Source: Ditibartonella apis (GTDB taxonomy: Bacteria; Pseudomonadota; Alphaproteobacteria; Rhizobiales; Rhizobiaceae). From it: a stretch of DNA of 64,000 bases. Every line of letters begins with the position of its first letter. Within the stretch, counting starts at the first letter, position 1. Below are positions 47,888 to 57,431 of this stretch, in pieces. The notes under the pieces are model-generated. The model was not told where the DNA came from. It did not search any database and saw nothing but the letters and a program-made list of their open reading frames with translations. The stretch is taken from assembly GCF_001952075.1 (NCBI RefSeq), contig NZ_LXYU01000002.1, positions 248,001-312,000 on the forward strand. Direction: 5' to 3'. Position numbers and translations under genes: made by a program.

Positions 47888-50181
47888 TGCCCGATCTTCT
47901 TCTGGAACTTTTTAGTGAAGAAATTCCGGCCCGTATGCAGCGTAAAGCTGCAGGTGACTTGAAAAAGCTCGTCACCAACGGACTTGTTGACAATGGTCTT
48001 GTTTATGAAGCAGCACGGGAATATTGGACACCGCGGCGCCTGACACTTGATATAAGAGGTTTGAGTGCCCGTTCGAAGGATGTCCATGAAGAACGCAAGG
48101 GCCCGAGCGTAAAAGCTCCCGAGCAAGCTATAAACGGTTTTTTACGTTCGGCTGGTCTTTCCAATATTAGCGAAGCCGAAATCAAAACCGATCCCAAGAA
48201 AGGGGATTTCTATATCGCCCAGATTACCAAAAAAGGTCGCAGTGCCGAAGAAATTATAGCCGATATCATGCCTGATATCATCCGCAATTTTCCTTGGCCG
48301 AAATCCATGCGCTGGGGCAAGCAATCGACAAAACAGAATGCCTTGCGCTGGGTCCGTCCCCTCAAAAACATTCTGTGTGTTTTCGGGCCTGAAAATGACG
48401 CAACGGAAGTCGTTCCTTTCGAGGTTGCAGGACTTAAGAGCAACAATATAACATATGGTCACCGCTTCTTGAGCGACGGCAAGCCGATCGAAGTTCGCCG
48501 CTTTGACGATTACGTCACCAAACTTGAAAATACGAAAGTCATTCTGGACGGCGATCGCCGCAAGGAGATCATCCTTGCAGATGCACGCAATCTTTGTTTT
48601 GCCAAGGGGCTTGATCTGGTCGAAGACGATGGACTGGCCGAAGAAGTATCAAACCTTGTTGAATGGCCGGTGGTTTTGATGGGGGAATTCGAGGAAAGCT
48701 TTTTGCAAATTCCTGCCGAAATTATCCGGCTCACCATCCGCATCAATCAAAAATGCTTTGTCACCCGCAAACAAGGTGAAGAGAGGAAACTTTCCAATCA
48801 CTTCATATTGGTGTCCAATATTGTCGCACCTGATGGTGGCAAGGAAATTGCGCGCGGCAATGCAAAAGTTGTGCGTGCGCGTTTGTCGGATGCCTTGTAT
48901 TTCTGGCATACCGACCAACACAATCTGCCCGATCTTTCAGAGCTTTCTCTGTCGGCTGAAAAACTTGGCCTTGATTTGAAGAAGCCGCTTGACCAACGTA
49001 TGGCACGCCTTGACCATTTGAATGTAACTTTTCACGCAAAACTCGGCACACAAGGCGCAAGAGTAGAGCGTATTGCCGCTCTTTCTTCAATCATTGCTCC
49101 GCTGGTTGGCGCCGATGTTAAACTGGCAAAACGTGCAGCACTCCTTGCAAAAGCCGATTTGCAAACAGAAGCGGTTGGCGAATTTCCGGAACTCCAAGGC
49201 GTCATGGGGCATAAATATGCTCTTCTTCAAGGCGAAGATGAAAGCGTTGCTGCCGCTATAGAAGAGCACTATAAGCCTCAAGGGCCGACAGACAGCGTTC
49301 CACGTGCCCCGGTTTCCATTGCCGTTGCCCTTGCCGATAAGATTGATACTCTTGTAGGCTTCTGGCTTATTGACGAAAAGCCGACCGGTTCAAAAGATCC
49401 TTTTGCCCTTCGACGCGCGTGTTTGGGTGTCATTCGCCTGCTTCTTGCGCGTGACTGGACAATCCATCTTATGCCGATTTTCAAACAGGCTATCGGTCTT
49501 ATTTCTCGCCACACGATAGAGCGTGCTTTAAGCCTTTACGAATCCGGTTTGCGTCATGAAAACGCAACAGAAACCGATGCCGGAGAAGATGTCGACAATG
49601 CACTTTCAATGGAGGAAAAGAAGCTCGAGAAGGAAGTGGCGGCAAAGACCGGTCCGGTTCTTGACGATCTTTTATCCTTCTTCCATGAACGCCTCAAAGT
49701 TTATCTTAAGGACGAAGGAGCGCGCCACGACGCAATTGATGCCGTCATGCAAAATGACGCAGATGACCTCCTGCAGGTTGCCCGCCGCGTCGAAGCTTTG
49801 ATTTCCTTCATTAATACAGATGACGGGAATAATCTGATTGCCGGTTTCAAACGCGCTTTCAATATTCTTGAAGCTGAAATCAAGAAAAAAACTCCGATAG
49901 CAGACAATGTCGATCCCGAGCTGTTCATTGAAGAAGAAGAGAAATCACTTTTCAAGGCAATTGTTGATGCTGAAAGCAAGGTGAAATCCCACATTGAATC
50001 CAATGATTTTTCGGGCGCTTTGCTCGTGCTGGCGGGATTGCGCAAACCTGTCGACGCATTTTTTGAAAAAGTGCTCGTCAATGATGACAATAATGCCGTG
50101 CGTGCGAACAGATTATCAATTCTGCAACGCATCACGACAGTGACCGGAAGGGTGGCAGATTTTTCCAAACTTTCCGGTTGA
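47887..50181 (+). CDS. glyS: Glycyl-tRNA synthetase beta subunit
   Basis: A 764-residue beta subunit, holding the HD-like and C-terminal anticodon-binding domains of tetrameric GlyRS. It starts [15 protein letters not shown], and shows [11 protein letters not shown] near residue 137, FRLVSN-like [12 protein letters not shown] near residue 310 and the [16 protein letters not shown] segment near residue 505. It is longer than in gammaproteobacteria because of an acidic insert at about 555-600 ([20 protein letters not shown]), known in alphaproteobacteria. It overlaps glyQ by one base. Confidence 0.97.
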   Translation: MPDLLLELFSEEIPARMQRKAAGDLKKLVTNGLVDNGLVYEAAREYWTPRRLTLDIRGLSARSKDVHEERKGPSVKAPEQAINGFLRSAGLSNISEAEIKTDPKKGDFYIAQITKKGRSAEEIIADIMPDIIRNFPWPKSMRWGKQSTKQNALRWVRPLKNILCVFGPENDATEVVPFEVAGLKSNNITYGHRFLSDGKPIEVRRFDDYVTKLENTKVILDGDRRKEIILADARNLCFAKGLDLVEDDGLAEEVSNLVEWPVVLMGEFEESFLQIPAEIIRLTIRINQKCFVTRKQGEERKLSNHFILVSNIVAPDGGKEIARGNAKVVRARLSDALYFWHTDQHNLPDLSELSLSAEKLGLDLKKPLDQRMARLDHLNVTFHAKLGTQGARVERIAALSSIIAPLVGADVKLAKRAALLAKADLQTEAVGEFPELQGVMGHKYALLQGEDESVAAAIEEHYKPQGPTDSVPRAPVSIAVALADKIDTLVGFWLIDEKPTGSKDPFALRRACLGVIRLLLARDWTIHLMPIFKQAIGLISRHTIERALSLYESGLRHENATETDAGEDVDNALSMEEKKLEKEVAAKTGPVLDDLLSFFHERLKVYLKDEGARHDAIDAVMQNDADDLLQVARRVEALISFINTDDGNNLIAGFKRAFNILEAEIKKKTPIADNVDPELFIEEEEKSLFKAIVDAESKVKSHIESNDFSGALLVLAGLRKPVDAFFEKVLVNDDNNAVRANRLSILQRITTVTGRVADFSKLSG

Positions 50182-50347
50182 AAGTTACGTGGGAATCCGC
50201 CTGAAACAGATCTGATTTGAATTGTTTTCAAAAATGGATTTGTCCGGCGGTACCTACGTGCATTGCCCTTAAACTGCCACAAAGAATATTATAAAAATTT
50301 AAGTGTTGCCGGTGATTATTCGATGCTTGCCGGCAGCGGAGAATGAT

Positions 50348-51259
50348 ATGATTATCCGTAAACGGCCGGGATTCTTACGGCTTTTTTTTGTATTGCATGG
50401 CTCTATTCTTCCTGCCATAGCACCACAACTTGTCGCAATTCTAATTCTTTCAACAGCCTTGGTATTAGCCCACCATTTTTATCCCCGCGTCATACCTACC
50501 TATAATAACGGGACAGCGTTCATGATGCTTGGCATTGCGCTGTCGACCTTTCTGGGCTTCCGCAATAACGCCTGTTATGACCGGTGGTGGGAAGGGCGAA
50601 AGGTTTGGGGAAAAATTATTTCCGGTTCACGCGATCTTATTCGCCAATCGGCTGTCCTGACCGGTAATGATGCGGAACGAAAAACAATATTGGAACTTAC
50701 TTCCGCCTTTTCCCAAAGCCTTGTTGACCATCTGAAAGGGACATCATCCCTCCCCTCGTTAATTTCAAACTTTCCGGAAGAGTTTGTTAAAGCCTATCAG
50801 GCAAGCCATAATAAGCCTTCATTCATCCTCAACCAGATTTCGAAGTATCTTGCAACTTTGCAGCAGCAAAAAGCTCTGAGCGATATTCAATATCAAATGT
50901 TTGATAAAAGCTTGACCGAGCTTAATGAAAACCAGACTTCATGCGAGAGATTGAATAATACGCGCGTACCCTTCGCTTATACGCTTCTCCTCCATCGCAC
51001 GGCTTATATATATTGTTTTCTCATTCCGTTCGGTTTTACCGATATACTTGGTTGGTGGACACCAGTTGCAAGCCTTCTTGTTGCTTATACGCTATTTGGC
51101 CTTGACGCTCTGAGCGACGAATTGGAAAGACCGTTCAGCAACCTTGATAATGTTCTTCCAATTCATGCAATGGCAACAATAATCGAGCGTGACGTTTGCG
51201 CAGCTATAGGGCTTCCGCTTCCAAAACCTGTCGAAGTCGTCCACTTCATACTCAGGTAA
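50348..51259 (+). CDS. Bestrophin family (UPF0187) membrane protein
   Basis: A 303-residue inner-membrane protein of the bacterial bestrophin family, some of which form pentameric ion channels. The MIIRKRPGFLRLFFVLHGS opening, TAFMMLGIALSTFLGFRNNACYDRWWEGRK-type segment near residue 65 and the GLDALSDELERPF signature near residue 255 are typical. The ATG at 50348 has a GGAG site; an earlier in-frame start lacks one. It is the last clear gene before a 3.2-kb gene-poor region. Confidence 0.92.
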   Translation: MIIRKRPGFLRLFFVLHGSILPAIAPQLVAILILSTALVLAHHFYPRVIPTYNNGTAFMMLGIALSTFLGFRNNACYDRWWEGRKVWGKIISGSRDLIRQSAVLTGNDAERKTILELTSAFSQSLVDHLKGTSSLPSLISNFPEEFVKAYQASHNKPSFILNQISKYLATLQQQKALSDIQYQMFDKSLTELNENQTSCERLNNTRVPFAYTLLLHRTAYIYCFLIPFGFTDILGWWTPVASLLVAYTLFGLDALSDELERPFSNLDNVLPIHAMATIIERDVCAAIGLPLPKPVEVVHFILR

Positions 51260-52294
51260 TGAGCCAAACGGTTAATGATTTAAGCCTCGAAAGCGTGTGG
51301 CTTCATCATGTCAGGCATCGTCTTGCGGGTTATTTGCTGATATGGCACAAATCTAGGGGATTGCTTCTACAGAAAGCCATTTGACCTGAACGCCATTAAG
51401 AAATGCGACACAAACTAATTATCAGCAATAAATGTGATGTTTTGCTACTTCATTTACGGGCAACAATTGTTAAACTCGTTACCTACCTAGTGGTCAATCT
51501 TTCGTTTTAGAAGTGTTCAAGGTCGTTCACTACCTACTCGGATAACGGCTCATATCAGGATAATGCTTAAACTTACCAAAGCAAGCGGCTTCATAAGCCA
51601 CACAATTTTGCTGTTCATTTGCGGACTCGTTCACCGAAAAGCAAATTTGCACTTTATGGCGTAGCGATTTATCAGAAAAACTTTCAAGGAACTTTAAGAA
51701 TATTTTACCGATCCGGTTAAACCGGTCAACAGTTCAACGCGGAATCTTTTTACGATCAATCTTCGTTGTTAATGGGCATCCACCGGTGTTCAATTGATCA
51801 TAACCAACTGATGGAACCATATTTATGTAATGCTTAAGCCTGCCAAAGCCTGAAGTCGCAACCGTCGTGCATCCGTTTGAGTGTCATTTGCAGATTTTTA
51901 CGTCACTCTACAGACGATATTTTTGCTGAAACGCCATTCTGACCGGACCTCATCCGAGATATATCGGAACATTTGGTTAACCAACAAAGGTCACATCCCT
52001 CCAACTTGTTCAATGGTAACAATGGTTGGCAGAACTCCCTATTTAGCAATCATTCCTCCCTTTAAGAACAGTTGGAGCTCTATCCCTCCTCTGTGGTCAA
52101 TGCCTAACCATTCCCCTTGTTTTATACCTCTGAGTTGCAGCGATATCATTGCAAACAAAGTGAGCCACAATTCCCGATAAATCCTTGACCTGTGAGTTGC
52201 CCCCGAAAATCCCGCTTTAAAACCTAGCGTGAAACGAGGATCGGAAAAGTTTAAAGGGAATGGTTCAGCGTTAGAGGATAACTATCAGATAATA
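51260..52294. other. Gene-poor region after the bestrophin gene
   Basis: About 1 kb without a recognisable gene. A 41-codon frame starts on the TAATG overlapping the bestrophin stop (51259-51384) but has no known relatives in my recognition. The rest has many stops in all frames and two similar 22-base words listed separately. It looks like decayed sequence; no tRNA, integrase or insertion-sequence ends are visible. Confidence 0.55.
51561..51849. repeat. Imperfect spaced repeat in the gene-poor region
   Basis: The word TAATGCTTAAACTTACCAAAGC at 51561-51582 resembles TAATGCTTAAGCCTGCCAAAGC at 51828-51849 (about four mismatches in 22), and both are followed, some 35 bases later, by a CATTTGC-containing segment (CATTTGCGGA and CATTTGCAGA). 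This may be an old 267-base tandem duplication. Confidence 0.4.
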
Positions 52295-52573
52295 TCAGAG
52301 CGACTTTTTGTCTGCCTTTTTGGCTGCTTTGTTAGCTGCTTTAAACGTTGCCATCGCTCTGCCATTTTCTTCAATCTTGGTTTTGCCCTTGGTTTTTGAA
52401 GATTTATGCTTCTCGCCTTCGCTCACGAGTTCCAATGTATCCTTGCGGAAGATGGCGGTCTTCAAATGCTCTTCCTTGAACCATACGCAAGAAATTTTAC
52501 TATTGTTGACCTTATCGACAGTCATTTTAGGACCACCGGATTTCAACCGAACAATATTGCCAGCTTTAAACAT
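52295..52573 (-). CDS. DUF2158/YodC-like small protein
   Basis: A 92-residue basic protein. The first 50 residues, with FKAGNIVRLKSGGPKMTVDKV, a VWF segment (CVWFKEEHLKTAIF) and a following DTLELV, match the small DUF2158 (YodC) domain. The remaining 40 residues are a lysine/alanine-rich tail, possibly nucleic-acid-binding. The ATG has an AGAGGG site seven bases upstream. The function is unknown. It is isolated in the gene-poor region, and such genes are often found on accessory DNA. Confidence 0.8.
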   Translation of the reverse strand: MFKAGNIVRLKSGGPKMTVDKVNNSKISCVWFKEEHLKTAIFRKDTLELVSEGEKHKSSKTKGKTKIEENGRAMATFKAANKAAKKADKKSL

Positions 52574-53158
52574 TTTAAATCCCTCTAAACGTTTGTTAAC
52601 TTTGCCAACAACCGCGACGAACGCACCCCCGCATCCTAGCGTGCCTAACTATATATAGGTTAAGACCGATAGATATTTTAGATTGTGTTATTTTACTTGT
52701 CTATGCAAGAAAGAAAAAATCGATCAGAGAATTATTTTTAATTTGACGAGCCTTGTCATTAAGACGGCCAACGATAGAAACGGGTCAATAGGGGAGATAA
52801 ATTATTCCGTTCGACCTTCCCGTAATTGTCCGGTATTCGTAAACAACGATGCCATTACGTCACCCGCTTCGCGGAAAGCGCTATCCATCCCGTTTCTGAC
52901 CGGTCTTATTTATAAAAATCCTGCCCTCAAAGGGCGGTACCCACCCAAATCATCAAGGATTCCATGCCTTCCCGAACGCTTGTCAAAAAAGTTCGGCGCG
53001 ATTTCAATGCTTAAAAACCTGTTTTACAAGCATGATGAGATTGCACAATAATCTACAATATTTACAACTCACCCCGCCTAAAAACTTGATGGAGGAATGT
53101 AGCAGTTATATTGCTTTATCTGCACTTCAAGAAGATGATAAAGAGCAGTCTTTAACGT
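52574..53158. other. Intergenic region between the two small genes
   Basis: A 585-base gap. An open frame on the plus strand (52683-53051) has no ribosome-binding site and looks non-coding; the minus strand is broken by stops. The right end of the gap probably receives transcripts from the 47-residue gene. No recognisable RNA. Confidence 0.5.
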
Positions 53159-53302
53159 TTATTTGGACTTCTTTTTCCCTGCTGCTTGTGTCAAAGCGGA
53201 TCCTGCAACCGACTTTTGTGCTTTTGTCGACTTGGGATCTTTCAATTGTTTCGATGCTTCTTTAGCCACTTTTTCTGATGAAGTTTTTTCATTTTTAGCC
53301 AT
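53159..53302 (-). CDS. 47-residue lysine-rich protein
   Basis: A short gene reading MAKNEKTSSEKVAKEASKQL, then DPKSTKAQKSVAGSALTQ and a lysine-rich end. About a third of the residues are lysine, and the protein is rich in alanine and serine. The ATG has an AAAGGG ribosome-binding site nine bases upstream. The pattern of a KVA-KxASK-L-DP-ST/AT-K-xKS-AxSALTQ core resembles small hypothetical proteins I know from many Rhizobiales and other Proteobacteria, often on accessory DNA; no function is established. Promoter sequence is likely in the very AT-rich DNA just upstream. Confidence 0.75.
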   Translation of the reverse strand: MAKNEKTSSEKVAKEASKQLKDPKSTKAQKSVAGSALTQAAGKKKSK

Positions 53303-54444
53303 AATAAAAACCCTTTGAAGTTAGTGATTTTAAAGTTCTAACAAAATATAATTCGTTTTCTGAATTTAATAAATATATTTTAATTGTCATACATGTATAT
53401 TTTTTATTTTATTCGTCACATAATTAACAAATATCAATATTATCAATTTGAATAAAATTAATATCAAAATAATTTCTATTTATTAATAACTGTCTTATGA
53501 AAAGTGTGATAAAAGTTTTGCTACTTGTTTTTATTAACAGAATTGCTTTTGTGGAGCGAGTTTTAAGGGCACCCAAAATAATAGGGGTAATAGTTGAGAA
53601 TAGGTTCTATCCTCGTGATCTTCTTGAATGAGCCTAAACGGATCATAGCGTGGCTTGTGATAACTGAAACAAGCCATTCTCTCACAAACGAACGCCAATA
53701 AGGGTGGGTTTTTATCTAATTAAAGCTTGTTTTGGATTCTGGTAGCCATTGCTTCTGAACTTCTTATCCTTAGGCATTCCACGAATTTGAATGAGAGGAA
53801 ACACATCAAGAACGTCGTCAAAGAAACTCTATCAGTACTTTTGTTTACTCCCGCCGCTTGAAATTTCAGTAAAAGTACCTCGTTGGATCACATGCTAACT
53901 ACAATTGGTGACTGAATTCTTCTGAAGAGAGTCTGTTTATTTTTGTCAAACGCGAAATTATGAAGACGACACAAATGCCCCAAGAATAATGCATAGACAA
54001 AAAGGATCGCCTTACTTAATTTTTAAGAAGGTTACCCATACAAAATGGGCGGGGACATAACACGTCCCACATAAAGTTATATCTCCGATTTAAAAAGCAA
54101 TAGTCAAGCCAACTTTTGTCGAGCGGCGAACAGATTTGACATCGATAAAAAGGGTCTGTCGGCCGTATAAGGAAAGTTTACTTAACCTTTACGGCACTTC
54201 GTTCCCGCGCGACAAAGTTCGGGAACTCAACATTCTCGGCAGACCGTTCAAACGGCTTCGTCACTGGGAACGTCTAAAAAACTTTGCCTTTTAATGAAAT
54301 AAGACGCCCAAAACAAAGTGCAGCATTATCCGCAAACGCAACGAACAAATCGCCGAATTGTTTATGCCGTTAGCTTGAATGCATTCAATAGACAAAAGAG
54401 ATAAATATCTTTGGCTAAGCAACAGCTGAAGATTATTTGAAGGC
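53303..54444. other. Gene-poor region with a very AT-rich core
   Basis: About 1.1 kb without a confident gene. Bases 53330-53520 are extremely AT-rich, made mostly of A/T runs. Further right, the plus-strand frame near 54090-54295 is open for about 65 codons and ends FKRLRHWERLKNFAF, which faintly recalls the end of an IS5-type transposase, but it has no proper start and I do not call it a gene. No inverted-repeat ends or target duplications were found by eye. Confidence 0.5.
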
Positions 54445-54475
54445 AAAAAAAACCACGCCTGATCAGAGCGTGGTC
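54445..54475 (-). terminator. Rho-independent terminator of the Fo ATP synthase operon
   Basis: On the minus strand ACCACGC and GCGTGGT form a seven-pair stem with a nine-base loop, followed by eight T. It lies about 25 bases after the atpF stop. Confidence 0.88.
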
Positions 54476-54500
54476 ATCGTCATTTCATAAAAAGAAAAAT

Positions 54501-54983
54501 CTAGTTAAGATGAGCCTTGACGTCCTCAAGTGATTTGTCAATGAGGCTTGAAGACTTCTTGCTATCGATTTCTTTCACGAGAATTTCTTTTGCTGCTGCT
54601 ACAGCGATATCAACAACCATGGATTTTACCGCGCCAACAGCTTCCGCTTCTGCTTGGGCGATCTTCTGCTCTGCCATTTTGTTACGACGGGCAACATAAT
54701 CGGCCATTTTCTGGTGGGCGTCTTTTGCCAGCAATTCGGCTTCACGCTTGGCAGCGGCAATAATCTCTTTAGCTTCCTTTTCGGCTTGCTCGCGCTTTGC
54801 CTGATAGACTGCAAGAAGCTCTTGTGCTTCTTCGCGTGTACGACGCGCCTCATCAAGCTCGCTTCTTATAAGCTCTGCTCTTTTATCAAGAAAACGGTTA
54901 AGGAGTGCAGGCACTTTGTAGTAGACAAGAACGGCTATAAAGAGAAGCAATCCTATCAGCGCCCAGAACGTATCTGTCATCAT
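54501..54983 (-). CDS. atpF: ATP synthase Fo subunit b
   Basis: A 160-residue peripheral-stalk subunit: one N-terminal membrane helix (about 5-24) and a long charged coiled coil (ELDEARRTREEAQELLAVYQ and onward). It pairs with the b' subunit encoded just upstream to hold F1 against the membrane a/c ring. It starts six bases after the b' stop and ends the atpI-B-E-F'-F operon, followed by a strong terminator. The F1 genes atpHAGDC are not in the window, which is the normal split arrangement in alphaproteobacteria. Confidence 0.95.
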   Translation of the reverse strand: MMTDTFWALIGLLLFIAVLVYYKVPALLNRFLDKRAELIRSELDEARRTREEAQELLAVYQAKREQAEKEAKEIIAAAKREAELLAKDAHQKMADYVARRNKMAEQKIAQAEAEAVGAVKSMVVDIAVAAAKEILVKEIDSKKSSSLIDKSLEDVKAHLN

Positions 54984-54989
54984 GGTCTT

Positions 54990-55562
54990 TTACTCCAAAC
55001 CGCTTACAGACTTGACAGCCGCGGTTGCATGCGAAGCACTGACTTTCGAGCCGATAAGTTTTTCGACAATTTCGGCTGCTGTTGTTTCAGCAATTTTATT
55101 CACATTGCCCATCGCACTGTTACGTATTTTTTTAATCCGCTCTTCCGATTCCGCAAGTTTTTTATCAAGCTCGGCTTCCGACTTTTTACGTTCTTCATCG
55201 ACCTTGTTACGTATTTCATCGGCAGACGTTTGAGCAATCGCAATAGCTCTTGCACGGGCTTCGGAAAGCTCGCGTTCATATGAAGCAATGGCACTTTCGC
55301 GTTCCATATTCATACGTTCGGCTTTATCGTGGTCGGATGCAATCCTGTCACGACGAATTTCGATCGTGCCGCCTATTCGTGGCACAATGATCCTCGATAT
55401 GATTATATAAAACAGGCCAAAACAAATAATGAGCCAGAAAATGTGCGACTCGTAATACGAAAAATCAAAAGGCGGAAAAACACGCCCTGCATGTTGTGCA
55501 GCTTCGCCCGCATGTTCTACTGGCGTTTCGACAGTTTGCGCAAATGCGCTTGATAGAAACAT
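54990..55562 (-). CDS. ATP synthase Fo subunit b'
   Basis: A 190-residue second b-type stalk subunit (b', often named atpG or atpF2). After an N-terminal extension there is one membrane helix (about 34-54, IFWLIICFGLFYIIISRI) and a coiled-coil region (DRIASDHDKAERMNMERESA). The presence of both b and b' is usual in alphaproteobacteria and phototrophs. It is separated from atpE by about 160 bases that contain a stable hairpin. Confidence 0.93.
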   Translation of the reverse strand: MFLSSAFAQTVETPVEHAGEAAQHAGRVFPPFDFSYYESHIFWLIICFGLFYIIISRIIVPRIGGTIEIRRDRIASDHDKAERMNMERESAIASYERELSEARARAIAIAQTSADEIRNKVDEERKKSEAELDKKLAESEERIKKIRNSAMGNVNKIAETTAAEIVEKLIGSKVSASHATAAVKSVSGLE

Positions 55563-55668
55563 CCCGTTTTACCCTCTCACAAGCTCCAATGTTTTAATAC
55601 AATTGGTAACAGCCTTCCGGCAGCTCAAGGTTTTATTATAAACAATTGGCTCACTGCCAAGAACGAAT

Positions 55669-55687
55669 GGCAGGCCTCGGGCCTGCC
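55669..55687 (-). promoter_or_regulatory. Intercistronic hairpin after atpE
   Basis: GGCAGGC and GCCTGCC form a perfect seven-pair GC-rich stem around CTCGG, 35 bases after the atpE stop and before the b' gene. It has no T-run. Position suggests a 3'-end stabiliser that keeps atpE mRNA, whose product is needed in about ten copies, more abundant than the b'/b part. Confidence 0.55.
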
Positions 55688-55721
55688 TCGTCAAATGCAA
55701 TAGCCAAAGGCATTCAAATTA

Positions 55722-55952
55722 TCAGACAGCGAACAGAAGCAGAATGGCAACGAGCAAAGAGAAAATGCCCAACGCTTCTGTAACAGCAAAGCCAAAGACC
55801 AAGCGTGCAAACTGACCATCAGCAGCAGACGGATTGCGAAGCGCACCCGAAAGATAGCTACCGAAGATATTACCGAGGCCAAGGGCTGTACCTGCCATAC
55901 CAAAGCAGGCGAGACCGGCGCCTATATATTTTGCTGCGAGTGCTAATTCCAT
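55722..55952 (-). CDS. atpE: ATP synthase Fo subunit c
   Basis: A 76-residue proteolipid with two membrane helices. The glycine-rich first helix (KYIGAGLACFGMAGTALGLGNIFG) and the polar loop before RNPSA are typical; the proton-carrying glutamate is in TEALGIFSLL near residue 59. It forms the rotor ring. It lies between atpB and the intercistronic hairpin. Confidence 0.97.
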   Translation of the reverse strand: MELALAAKYIGAGLACFGMAGTALGLGNIFGSYLSGALRNPSAADGQFARLVFGFAVTEALGIFSLLVAILLLFAV

Positions 55953-56009
55953 TTCATTCTCCTTTGAAGCAAAATCGCATTTAAAAGCGGTGGAACCCCA
56001 CCAGTTTCA

Positions 56010-56768
56010 TCAATGTCCGGGATGCACCGCATCAGCAAGGTACATACAGGTTAGAATAGTAAAGACATAGGCTTGAAGGAACGCCACAAGAACTTCAAGG
56101 GCCGTAACTGCCACAGTCATAATAAGAGGTAAAATTGAACCGCCAATGCCTGCCGCACCAAGACTTATCATAGATACGACGAAACCGGCAAAAACTTTGA
56201 GGGTAATGTGCCCTGCCAACATGTTGGCAAAAAGACGAACAGACAGGCTGATCGGACGGGAAAGAAATGAGATGACTTCGATAATTGTTACCAGAGGCAG
56301 GATGATGACCGGCACACCTGAAGGAACAAACAATCTTAAAAAGCCGAACCCGTTTTTAATAAAACCGTATATGACAACCGTAAAAATGACGAGCATGGCA
56401 AGAGCGAAGGTAATCGCAATTTGCGACGTAACCGTATAGAAATACGGAAATAGCCCCAAGAAATTTGCTACCAGCACAAAAACGAATATAGAAAACACAA
56501 GCGGGAAAAACCGCATGCCTTGTGCTCCCGCCGAGCCGCGCAACATATTGGCAACAAACTCATAGGTAATTTCCGAAATGGATTGCATCCTTGTCGGAAT
56601 GATGCCCCGACTCGACGAAGACGCAAACAAAAACAACGAGGAAAATACCACTGTTATAGCCATGAAGAGCGAAACATTGGTGAATGATAAATCCATATTT
56701 CCGACAGAAATATTGATCAGCTTAGACATCTGAAACTGATGAATAGGATCTGGACCGCTCGCTGACAC
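56010..56768 (-). CDS. atpB: ATP synthase Fo subunit a
   Basis: A 252-residue membrane subunit with about five or six helices, forming the proton half-channels against the c-ring. The essential arginine is in the [14 protein letters not shown] segment near residue 180, and the last helix carries [16 protein letters not shown]. Length is normal. It starts 11 bases after atpI and precedes atpE. Confidence 0.97.
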   Translation of the reverse strand: MSASGPDPIHQFQMSKLINISVGNMDLSFTNVSLFMAITVVFSSLFLFASSSSRGIIPTRMQSISEITYEFVANMLRGSAGAQGMRFFPLVFSIFVFVLVANFLGLFPYFYTVTSQIAITFALAMLVIFTVVIYGFIKNGFGFLRLFVPSGVPVIILPLVTIIEVISFLSRPISLSVRLFANMLAGHITLKVFAGFVVSMISLGAAGIGGSILPLIMTVAVTALEVLVAFLQAYVFTILTCMYLADAVHPGH

Positions 56769-56779
56769 CTTAACCTCTT

Positions 56780-57199
56780 TTACTCGGGCTTATCAGGCCC
56801 TTCATCTTGGCGCGACGCGCCGTTTTTGCCAATTTGACTGGGAGCAACAGCCCCCACCGACCGTAATATATTCAATACTCCGGCAGAAAAACCAAGGAAA
56901 AGAAAAATAATTAATCCCCACGGCGATGTTCCTGCCAATTGATCAAATCCTAACCCTAGTATAACACCAACCACAACGCCAGCCAAAAATTCGCTGGACA
57001 GTCTGATTGCCTGCGCCATCCCTTTCGAAGGTCCTGCTTCCTGTTTTTCGGGATCCGGCTTCTTGTCCGCTTGATAGCGAGCCAATTTTTCCTGCAGATT
57101 GCGTCTGCGTGTTTCCAGATCCAAAGTTTCAGGACTGTTCCCCTGCTCCGGTATTCGAGTACCCCTCTCAGGCTTAACAGGTTTATCACCTTTCGCCAT
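56780..57199 (-). CDS. atpI: ATP synthase assembly protein AtpI
   Basis: A 139-residue protein with a hydrophilic N-terminal 65 residues (glutamate, lysine and arginine-rich) and two membrane helices (about 70-92 and 95-115). The [20 protein letters not shown] segment is typical of the AtpI/Bacterial I-chain group, which helps assemble the c-ring or bring in magnesium. It is the first gene of the minus-strand Fo operon. The promoter should lie in the 232 bases toward the SleB gene. Confidence 0.92.
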   Translation of the reverse strand: MAKGDKPVKPERGTRIPEQGNSPETLDLETRRRNLQEKLARYQADKKPDPEKQEAGPSKGMAQAIRLSSEFLAGVVVGVILGLGFDQLAGTSPWGLIIFLFLGFSAGVLNILRSVGAVAPSQIGKNGASRQDEGPDKPE

Positions 57200-57431
57200 A
57201 TTTGGCCCCTTGATCCCAAATGCAAAGTAAAGGTCTGACCTCTAGAGTTGGGCGCAACATATTGTTACCTGAAGCATTCGTCAAGCCGCTAGCCCCCAAG
57301 ATCAAAAGGAATTTTCTTCAAAAAGGAAAGTAACGGCTTGGTTGAACTTGTTTTTTCTCGGAATTGATGTCTGAAACATCTATTATCATATTGTATTTTA
57401 TGAATTTTCTATCTCGAAATTAGTCTTTATG

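Noticed and set aside
52683..53051. 122-codon plus-strand open frame in the gene-poor region
   Set aside because: No ribosome-binding site; the residue sequence looks non-coding, with mixed cysteine, proline and serine and no fold pattern.
54654..55283. 209-codon plus-strand open frame
   Set aside because: Antisense to the ATP synthase b and b' genes; the coiled-coil codons give long open frames on the other strand.
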